DNA of 10,077 nucleotides, taken from Desulfobacula sp. GTDB taxonomy: Bacteria; Desulfobacterota; Desulfobacteria; Desulfobacterales; Desulfobacteraceae. The DNA lies in contig JAABTB010000057.1 of assembly GCA_011390085.1 (NCBI GenBank), forward strand, positions 1-10,077, written 5' to 3'. The position numbers were made by a program, and so were the translations under genes. Positions 1-5,253 of this stretch are shown here, in pieces. The notes below the pieces were generated by a model. It did not search any database. It was not told where the DNA came from and worked only from the letters and a program-made list of their open reading frames with translations. The number at the start of each line of letters is the position of its first letter. The stretch's first letter is position 1.

Positions 1-66
1 GTTTATGATTCCTTTATTTTTTCAGCTCCGTTTTTTTACGGATATTCCCGGTTGCTGATGAACTGA
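1..66 (+). CDS. Possible C-terminal tail of an upstream gene (partial)
   Basis: Frame 1 is open from the first base and ends at TGA 64-66, giving 21 residues that finish FFYGYSRLLMN. The gap to the glycosyltransferase start at 94 is 27 bases, which suits two genes of one operon. The stretch is too short to recognise a family, and frame 2 is also open to base 58, so this could be chance. The call rests only on the open frame, the spacing and the absence of a terminator hairpin before base 94. Confidence 0.35.
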   Translation, partial: VYDSFIFSAPFFYGYSRLLMN

Positions 67-93
67 TTCCCCTGAAGAGTAACTGATCCCGAT

Positions 94-1242
94 ATGGCGA
101 CCTTTAATCATGCCCCCCTTAAAATTGCCCTGGTCTGCGACTGGTATCTTCCAAGAATCGGGGGGATTGAATCCCACCTCAAAGAACTGGGAACCCGGCT
201 GACCCGGAAAGGACATGACGTCCATGTGATCACCCCCATACCCGGCACAAAAAAAACAGGCGACCTTAAAATCATCAGGATTTCAACCCCCTTGTTGCCT
301 TATTTTAATGTCATGATATCAAAAAAAGGAATCCTTTCTCTTGAAGCCGTCCTGAAATCTGAAAAATATGACCTGGTCCACTGCCATTTCAGTTATATCT
401 CACCCTTTGCTTTTGCCGGTCTGTGTCTCATGAAAAAGCACCACATACCCGGCATGATAACCTTTCACTCTTTTCTGGGGGAATTTACCCGGGTGCTCCG
501 GCTGATGGACAGAATAACGGGATGGGCCCGATGGCCATTTGTTTTTTCAGCGGTCAGTGACAGAATATCCATGGAAGTCCGGCAGGCCGGAGTCTCTGGA
601 GAAATTGAAACTCTGCCAAACGGCATTGATCCCCAATATTGGGCCGTTCCCCGGAAACATCCTGACCCTGCACATATACAATTGGTTTCAGTCATGCGGC
701 TGACCATGCGGAAAAGACCCCTGCACCTGATCAAAATCATGCATGGCATCAGAAAAAAAATTCATGGGCACATCTTCTGGAAACTGATCATCATCGGCAA
801 AGGGTTTGAATACACAAAGATGAGGCGCCTGATAAAAAAGCTGGATCTTGGCTCCCATATCATCCTCATGGGGGCTCTGCCCCAGGAAAAAATAAAACAG
901 GTCTTTTCTCAGTCTGATATTTTTGTTCTGCCGTCCATTCTGGAATCTTTCGGCATTGCCGCCCTGGAAGCCAGATGCGCCGGCCTGCCGGTTGTCGCCA
1001 TGGGACACGGAGGAATACGATCCTTTATCCGTCATGGGAAAGAAGGATTGCTCGCCGATAATGATATGGATATGGGAGTAAAACTTCTTGAGCTTATCAA
1101 TGACGATAAGCGGTTAAGACAAATTTCAATCCACAATAGGTCTCATCCCTGTCCGCTGACCTGGAAAAAGGTCCTGGCAGAACATGAACGGCTTTATTAC
1201 AAAAGCATGGCCCTGTTGAATGGTCCGGAGAGATCATTGTGA
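94..1242 (+). CDS. GT4-family glycosyltransferase
   Basis: A retaining GT-B glycosyltransferase of family GT4, 382 residues, the usual length. It probably transfers a sugar from a nucleotide-sugar donor to a lipid or glycan at the inner face of the membrane. The N-terminal acceptor domain has the glycine-rich loop GGIESHL (about 23-29) after strand IALVCDWYLP. The linker contains LPNGID (174-179). The C-terminal donor domain has VSVMRLTMRKRP, with the donor-phosphate-binding Arg202 and a nearby Lys, and the EX7E signature as E284-SFGIAAL-E292, followed by AGLPVVA and HGG. The ATG at 94 follows a GAAGAG-type ribosome site and leaves a short leader before the first beta strand. The protein ends cleanly after the family-typical TW..V...HERLY. 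The resemblance is to PimA/PimB and MshA-like enzymes. ManC downstream could supply GDP-mannose, but the donor and acceptor cannot be read from sequence. Confidence 0.9.
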   Translation: MATFNHAPLKIALVCDWYLPRIGGIESHLKELGTRLTRKGHDVHVITPIPGTKKTGDLKIIRISTPLLPYFNVMISKKGILSLEAVLKSEKYDLVHCHFSYISPFAFAGLCLMKKHHIPGMITFHSFLGEFTRVLRLMDRITGWARWPFVFSAVSDRISMEVRQAGVSGEIETLPNGIDPQYWAVPRKHPDPAHIQLVSVMRLTMRKRPLHLIKIMHGIRKKIHGHIFWKLIIIGKGFEYTKMRRLIKKLDLGSHIILMGALPQEKIKQVFSQSDIFVLPSILESFGIAALEARCAGLPVVAMGHGGIRSFIRHGKEGLLADNDMDMGVKLLELINDDKRLRQISIHNRSHPCPLTWKKVLAEHERLYYKSMALLNGPERSL

Positions 1243-1367
1243 TACGATATCATCAACACCCACGCACACCGGGACCATGTCTACGGCAATGCTTCCCTGT
1301 CCCGGCAAATCTGTTTTGTCTGTATACCAGGACTTCCATGCAAAAGTCTTCAGCAAAAAAATATTAA
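1243..1367 (+). pseudogene. Frameshifted remnant of a metallo-beta-lactamase-fold hydrolase
   Basis: Immediately after the glycosyltransferase stop, the frame from 1243 reads YDIINTHAHRDHVYGN. This contains the zinc-binding HxHxDH motif in its usual setting (NTHxHxDHxxGN). Near base 1290 the similarity moves to the frame of 1239, which continues FPVPANLFCLYTRTSMQK. That resembles the next segment of many MBL-fold hydrolases (GN..FP.A.I....TR..M) before ending at TAA 1365-1367. There is no N-terminal half, no suitable start, and no C-terminal half with the later His and Asp ligands. I infer a decayed fragment of about 40 residues broken by at least one indel. A short motif match can be chance, but the two consecutive matching segments in adjacent frames argue for homology. 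Confidence 0.45.
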
Positions 1368-1625
1368 TTGTTGTTTTATTTTTGTCGGTCCCCCGGCTCT
1401 CAGTTCTTACAGCTTGAATTTTTTTTTATTACAGCCATAATTTCACCGAAAAAAGGCCCTAATATGGGCGGGTATTTAACGGAAGCTCTTGTCAATAAAG
1501 GGAAAAGACGTTTTAAATTTCACCCCTTCAGCCTAAATATACAAGTATTTTGAGGTGAGTCAATGAATATTGTATTTAAATATTTTTGTTTAATTTCAGC
1601 ATATTGGTATGAATAGGGAAGGTAA
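1368..1625. other. Gene-free AT-rich stretch
   Basis: This part of the long intergenic region has no ORF with a ribosome site or recognisable protein. The only structure seen is a short hairpin, GCCC-TAATAT-GGGC, at about 1457-1470, which has no following T run and so is not a convincing terminator. Homopolymer runs and scattered stops are consistent with decayed sequence. No riboswitch core was recognised. Confidence 0.5.
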
Positions 1626-1700
1626 GGGAAAGCAAAGGAAATGGCATAAAGCAGCCTGCAAAGCTGTTATTCTCCAGTTCAAATCTGGAAGCCGCCTCCA
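1626..1700 (+). pseudogene. tRNA-Cys(GCA) remnant, 3' half conserved
   Basis: From base 1651 onward the sequence folds as a tRNA. The anticodon stem is GCAGC (1651-1655)/GCTGT (1663-1667), with loop CTGCAAA giving anticodon GCA at 1658-1660. A five-base variable region TATTC follows. The T stem TCCAG/CTGGA encloses T loop TTCAAAT (1678-1684). The acceptor strand AGCCGCC, discriminator T and encoded CCA end at 1700. GCA plus a T discriminator is the standard bacterial tRNA-Cys pattern. The 5' half fails: the expected GGCGGCT-like acceptor strand is missing (about GGGAAAG at 1626-1632), and the D stem does not pair, although a GG remains in the D-loop region (1643-1644). I infer a tRNA pseudogene, or a 3' tRNA fragment left by integration of a mobile element, rather than a working tRNA. 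The terminator directly behind it is what a real tRNA gene would have had. Confidence 0.6.
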
Positions 1701-1710
1701 AAATAAAATC

Positions 1711-1747
1711 AAGGGTCTTGAAATATTTTCAAGACCCTTTTGTTTTT
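1711..1747 (+). terminator. Intrinsic terminator
   Basis: AAGGGTCTTGAAA (1711-1723) pairs perfectly over 13 bases with TTTCAAGACCCTT (1727-1739) around a three-base loop, followed by TTGTTTTT. It lies 11 bases after the CCA end of the tRNA-Cys remnant, so it was probably that tRNA's terminator. It now insulates the stress-protein operon from upstream transcription. The stem would also work on the other strand, although the A run there is weaker. Confidence 0.85.
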
Positions 1748-1759
1748 CATACCCAAGCC

Positions 1760-1788
1760 TTAAAAAAAATGTTAAAAAATCATATTTT
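1760..1788 (+). promoter_or_regulatory. Possible sigma-70-like promoter for the usp operon
   Basis: After the terminator lies an AT-rich block with TTAAAA (1760-1765) and TATTTT (1783-1788) separated by 17 bases. Both hexamers are weak matches, and alternative registers exist in this A-rich sequence. The position, between the terminator and the first gene of a run of genes, is the main support. Confidence 0.3.
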
Positions 1789-1801
1789 ACGGGTAAGAGC
1801 C

Positions 1802-1821
1802 AATTTGTCTTAAAACAAATT
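1802..1821. repeat. Perfect inverted repeat before usp (possible operator)
   Basis: AATTTGT (1802-1808) and ACAAATT (1815-1821) form a perfect 7-base palindrome with a six-base AT-rich spacer. It sits between the possible promoter and the ribosome site (GAGGAGA, about 1824-1830) of the stress-protein gene. As DNA it could be an operator for a dimeric regulator, and the ArsR-type protein encoded two genes on is an obvious candidate for autoregulation. As RNA it would be a weak hairpin. A match of this size in AT-rich sequence can be chance. Confidence 0.35.
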
Positions 1822-1836
1822 CAGAGGAGAGGCACG

Positions 1837-2229
1837 ATGAAGATTCTGGTGGGATATAAAGGGACCAATGTGGGGCAAGATTTGATGGACATAGCCGTAA
1901 AACATGCCAAAGCCTTTGACGGCATGATTTATATTGTGACATCGTTGATCGGCGGAGACAAAACCGACCAGCAGGAAATCATTGATGCGGAAAAAAATCT
2001 TGAAACGGCAAAGGCTTATTTTGACAGTCTGGGCATAAAAAATGAAACCCATCTTCTGATCCGGGGATTTGAACCTGGCGAGGATATTGTAAAATTCGCC
2101 AGGGAAAACAAGGTTGATGAAATCATGATGGGAGTCCGCAGCAGGTCAAAGGTTGGGAAATTGATCTTTGGATCAACGGCCCAGGCCGTTATTCTTGGCG
2201 CACACTGTCCTGTGATGACGGTTAAATAG
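1837..2229 (+). CDS. Universal stress protein (UspA family)
   Basis: A 130-residue single-domain Usp protein, the normal length. It starts with strand MKILVGYKG and ends with the ATP-binding hallmark GVRSRSKVGKLIFGS (99-113), then AHCPVMTVK. This is the G-2X-G-9X-G-S/T pattern with the second glycine replaced by Ser102, a variant common in the ATP-binding branch. Usp proteins are cytosolic, usually dimeric, and accumulate under starvation or other stress. I chose the ATG at 1837 because a clear GAGGAG site precedes it and the family begins right there. The frame stays open upstream to 1609, but that extension would run through the tRNA remnant and the terminator. It is the first gene of a compact set, with the ArsR-methyltransferase gene beginning eight bases after it. 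Substrate or partner cannot be inferred. Confidence 0.9.
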   Translation: MKILVGYKGTNVGQDLMDIAVKHAKAFDGMIYIVTSLIGGDKTDQQEIIDAEKNLETAKAYFDSLGIKNETHLLIRGFEPGEDIVKFARENKVDEIMMGVRSRSKVGKLIFGSTAQAVILGAHCPVMTVK

Positions 2230-2237
2230 CAGGGGCA

Positions 2238-3155
2238 ATGGAATTAATCAAATGTTTCAAGGCCCTATCCGATAAAACCCGCCTCCGGCTGTTATATATC
2301 CTGCGCCGGTATGAACTCAATGTAAATGAAATCGTTCTGGTGGTTGAAATGATTCAATCAGGGGTGTCCCGGCATTTGAAAATTTTGCTTGAATCAGGAC
2401 TGCTCACATCCCGAAAAGACGGCAGTTTTACCTATTATGCAGCAACCCGGAATGATTTTATCAATGCTTTTATGGACCTGACGGACAACAGCGATGAAAT
2501 GGAAGAAATCCGCAATGATCTTCAAAAAGCCGGTGAAATGATCAAAATCCGGCAGAATATGACCCGGCGTTTTTTTAAAACCGTGGCGCCCCACTGGGAT
2601 CAATTGAAAAAACAGGTGCTCGGCAGCTTTGATTTAAATTCCATGATCATCAAACGAATATCTTTTCAGGGGAGCATATCGGATTTGGGATGCGGAACCG
2701 GAGAATTGCTTGAAAAATTGTCGGAACAGACCCGGGTCAGGCTCATCGGCATTGACAGCTCCCCTGAAATGCTTGAGCAGGCAAGGTTAAGACTCCTGGG
2801 AAAAGACAATGCCGAATTAAGACTGGGTGAGCTTGAACATCTTCCCATGAAAAACAAAGAAACCCACACCGCTATTATGAACATGGTCCTGCATCATATT
2901 TCACAACCGGAATTACCTTTTCTGGAAGCCTTCCGAACCCTTATTCCCGGAGGGACACTTATTTTGTCTGATTTTGATCTTCACGATCAGGTCAAGATCA
3001 GAGAACTCATGGGCGGTGCATGGTCTGGTTTTGAAAAGGAAAAAATTAAAACCTGGTTGATGGAAACAGGCTTTAAGCTTCATAAAATCGAATCATTCCC
3101 CGTCAATCAGGGATTGAATATTAATATTTTCACGGCGGAAAAACCAAAAGCATAG
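2238..3155 (+). CDS. ArsR-family regulator fused to a SAM methyltransferase
   Basis: A two-domain protein of 305 residues. Residues 1-75 are an ArsR-type winged helix: FKALSDKTRLRLLYIL, recognition helix SGVSRHLKILLESGLL, and a wing ending SFTYYAAT. No CxC metal site is visible in the helices, so metal sensing is unlikely. Residues of about 110-305 form a class I methyltransferase: motif I DLGCGTG (149-155), the acidic SAM-ribose position in GIDSSPEML (171-179), and LHHISQPE followed by LIPGGTLILSDF. Such fusions are known in proteobacteria, where the methyltransferase part is thought to sense or use SAM or SAH while the HTH binds DNA. Whether this one methylates anything is unclear. A ribosome site (AGGGG) sits in the eight-base gap after usp. 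Its stop TAG overlaps the GGAG ribosome site of manC, so the three genes look co-transcribed. Confidence 0.85.
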   Translation: MELIKCFKALSDKTRLRLLYILRRYELNVNEIVLVVEMIQSGVSRHLKILLESGLLTSRKDGSFTYYAATRNDFINAFMDLTDNSDEMEEIRNDLQKAGEMIKIRQNMTRRFFKTVAPHWDQLKKQVLGSFDLNSMIIKRISFQGSISDLGCGTGELLEKLSEQTRVRLIGIDSSPEMLEQARLRLLGKDNAELRLGELEHLPMKNKETHTAIMNMVLHHISQPELPFLEAFRTLIPGGTLILSDFDLHDQVKIRELMGGAWSGFEKEKIKTWLMETGFKLHKIESFPVNQGLNINIFTAEKPKA

Positions 3156-3165
3156 GAGACCCTTC

Positions 3166-4590
3166 ATGATTGTTCCAGTCATTCTGGCCGGCGGATCAGG
3201 TACAAGACTCTGGCCCTTGTCCCGGGAGCTTTTCCCGAAGCAGCTCATTTCTATCGAAAACAGCCATACCATGCTGCAGAACACCCTTTTAAGGCTTGAC
3301 GGCGTTGAAGCGGTCGGCTCACCCATTGTCGTCTGCAATGAAGCGCACCGGTTTATGACGGCTGAACAGTTAAGACAGATACAAATCGAACCTGAGGCCA
3401 TTGTTCTGGAACCTGTGGGGAAAAATACAGCCCCGGCCATTGCCGTTGCCGCATTAAAGTCCATGGAACAAACCAATGATCCTGTCCTTCTGGTCCTGCC
3501 GGCAGACCATGTCATTGAAAATATTCCCCGGTTTCATGCCGTTATCAATTCAGGTTATGAATATGCGAAAAAGGATAAACTCATCACTTTCGGCATCGTG
3601 CCGGATTCACCGGAAACCGGGTATGGTTATATAAAAAAAGGAGGCCTGCTGGATGCAAATACCGGAGCCTCCTGCATCGATTCCTTTGTTGAAAAACCAG
3701 ACCTTGAAACGGCCCGAAAATATCTTGATTCAGGAGACTATTGCTGGAATTCGGGAATGTTCATGTTTAAAGCATCCGTCATCTTAGGCGAACTTGAAAA
3801 ATATGCAGAAGGCCTTCTGAGACCGTGTCGAGAAGCAATCGGGGCCGGGGTCCGGGATCTTGATTTTTTAAGGCTCAATAAAGATATATTCAGCCGCATT
3901 CCCTCGGATTCAATCGATTATGCAGTCATGGAAAAAACCCTGAATGGTATTGTCATCCCGTTTGACGGGGGCTGGAACGATCTTGGATCCTTTGATGCCT
4001 TATGGCAGGCGGGCAAAAAGGATGAAAACCAAAATGTCATTAAAGGAGACGTTTTGCTGAATGATGTCAAAGATTCCTATATTTCTTCCGAAAGCAGCCT
4101 TGTGGCAGCCGTGGGTATTGAAAAATTTGTCATTGTCGAAACCAAAGACGCTATCCTGGTATGCCCCCGGGACCGGGTTCAGGATGTCAAGAAAATCGTC
4201 CTGAAGCTTAAGGATCAGAATAGAAGCGAATCCGTGACCCATAGAAAGGTTTACAGACCCTGGGGCAGTTACGAGACCATGGACAACGAACAAAGATTTC
4301 AGGTCAAACGAATTACCGTAAAGCCGGGAGGCAAACTTTCACTTCAAAAACATTTTCATCGGGCCGAGCATTGGACGGTGGTCTCCGGCACAGCCATTAT
4401 TACCAGAGGAGAAGAAGAGGTGATGCTGAAAGAGGATGAATCCACCTATATCCCTCTGGGCACCCCGCACCGGCTTGAAAATCCCGGAAAAATACCGCTG
4501 GAACTGATCGAGGTTCAATCGGGGTCCTATCTGGGTGAAGATGATATTGTCCGGTTTGATGATGTCTATGGCAGAAAGGAAGAGAATTGA
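3166..4590 (+). CDS. manC: Mannose-1-phosphate guanylyltransferase / mannose-6-phosphate isomerase (ManC/AlgA type)
   Basis: A cytosolic bifunctional enzyme of 474 residues, the normal size. It makes GDP-mannose from mannose-1-phosphate and GTP, and interconverts fructose-6-phosphate and mannose-6-phosphate. The N-terminal nucleotidyltransferase has GGSGTRLWPLSRELFPKQL (9-27), LPADH, FVEKP (174-178) and the CWNSGMFMF block. The C-terminal type II isomerase cupin starts near YRPWGSYE (363-370) and has the metal-site motif HFHRAEHW (396-403), then SGTAIITRG and YIPLGTPHRLENPG. The ATG at 3166 has a GGAGA site that overlaps the previous gene's stop. GDP-mannose feeds exopolysaccharide, O-antigen or compatible-solute synthesis; the GT4 enzyme upstream may be one user. 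No alginate or other polymer operon is visible nearby, so the symbol refers to the enzyme, not to a pathway. Confidence 0.95.
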   Translation: MIVPVILAGGSGTRLWPLSRELFPKQLISIENSHTMLQNTLLRLDGVEAVGSPIVVCNEAHRFMTAEQLRQIQIEPEAIVLEPVGKNTAPAIAVAALKSMEQTNDPVLLVLPADHVIENIPRFHAVINSGYEYAKKDKLITFGIVPDSPETGYGYIKKGGLLDANTGASCIDSFVEKPDLETARKYLDSGDYCWNSGMFMFKASVILGELEKYAEGLLRPCREAIGAGVRDLDFLRLNKDIFSRIPSDSIDYAVMEKTLNGIVIPFDGGWNDLGSFDALWQAGKKDENQNVIKGDVLLNDVKDSYISSESSLVAAVGIEKFVIVETKDAILVCPRDRVQDVKKIVLKLKDQNRSESVTHRKVYRPWGSYETMDNEQRFQVKRITVKPGGKLSLQKHFHRAEHWTVVSGTAIITRGEEEVMLKEDESTYIPLGTPHRLENPGKIPLELIEVQSGSYLGEDDIVRFDDVYGRKEEN

Positions 4591-4708
4591 ATGGGCAGTC
4601 ATTGTTCCGTTAATGATAAAACGCTTGCAAAGCAGATCAAAATATTTCAAACTGATTGTTCCTAAATGATACAAAACACAAAGTGGAACACCATAATGGA
4701 GCTGGTTC

Positions 4709-5236
4709 ATGAACGATGAAATTTCACAAAGCATGAAGGGAAGATTTCTCCTTGCCATTCCCGGACTTCCTGATCCCAATTTTGCCCAGACCCTTACCTG
4801 TCTCTGTGAACATAACGAATCCGGCGCCCTTGGATTCATTGTCAATAAAGTGCATCCGCTCCTGACAGGCAGGGAATTGTTTGAGGATTTGAAGATTGAG
4901 TGTGATCCGATTGTTGATAAAATCGAAATCTATCTGGGCGGACCGGTCCAGCCCAGCGGGGTGTTTGTTCTGCACGGCCCTCCCTTTGACTGGCAGGAAA
5001 GTCTTAAGGTGGAGGATTGGCTTGCGTTAAGCAATTCACGGGATATCCTTGAGGCCATTGCCGTTCAAAAAGGACCGGAATATTTTATGATCCTGCTTGG
5101 ATGTGCCGGGTGGGGACCGATGCAGTTGGACAATGAATTAAATGATTCAGCCTGGCTGACTTGTCCGATTTCAAGGGAAATCATTTTCTCGACCAATACG
5201 GAATTGAGATATGAAAAAGCAATGATGATGATATAA
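4709..5236 (+). CDS. YqgE/AlgH family protein (UPF0301)
   Basis: A 175-residue single-domain protein of the YqgE/AlgH family. The family signature is clear at the N-terminus: GRFLLAIPGLPDPNFAQTL, then CLCEHNESGALGFIVNK, followed by the conserved IYLGGPVQPSGVFVLH and the GCAGWGPMQLDNEL segment. Length is slightly under the usual 180-190. The ATG at 4709 follows a GGAG site seven bases upstream. AlgH was named as a regulator of alginate production in Pseudomonas, but the biochemical role is unknown. Lying directly after manC is suggestive, since AlgA and ManC are the same enzyme type, yet yqgE has many different neighbours in other genomes. The gene is separated from manC by 118 bases without a clear terminator and from the GTPase gene by 17 bases. 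Confidence 0.9.
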   Translation: MNDEISQSMKGRFLLAIPGLPDPNFAQTLTCLCEHNESGALGFIVNKVHPLLTGRELFEDLKIECDPIVDKIEIYLGGPVQPSGVFVLHGPPFDWQESLKVEDWLALSNSRDILEAIAVQKGPEYFMILLGCAGWGPMQLDNELNDSAWLTCPISREIIFSTNTELRYEKAMMMI

Positions 5237-5253
5237 ATGTTTATCCTGCCGGT

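Noticed and set aside
1220..1417. ORF of 65 residues overlapping the glycosyltransferase end
   Set aside because: No ribosome site and no family resemblance; it is the third frame across the metallo-hydrolase remnant, whose recognisable motifs lie in the other two frames.
1457..1500. Possible 5' acceptor of the tRNA-Cys at GGCGGGT (1466-1472), implying a split or intron-containing tRNA
   Set aside because: One mismatch to the acceptor strand, no D arm after it, and about 180 bases to the anticodon arm. A tRNA intron at that position is not known, so chance is more likely.
1368..1553. ORF of 61 residues in the intergenic region
   Set aside because: Low-complexity Phe/Lys-rich translation of AT-rich sequence, with no ribosome site and no conserved pattern.
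1457..1700. tmRNA (ssrA)
   Set aside because: The 3' part has a full anticodon arm with GCA, which tmRNA lacks, and no tag-peptide frame or tmRNA 5' signature is present.
4656..4700. Hairpin TGTTCC...GGAACA between manC and yqgE as a terminator
   Set aside because: Only six base pairs with a loop of over 20 bases and no T run.
4339..4845. Minus-strand ORF of 168 residues across manC and yqgE
   Set aside because: It is antisense to two well-recognised genes and its translation resembles no family.
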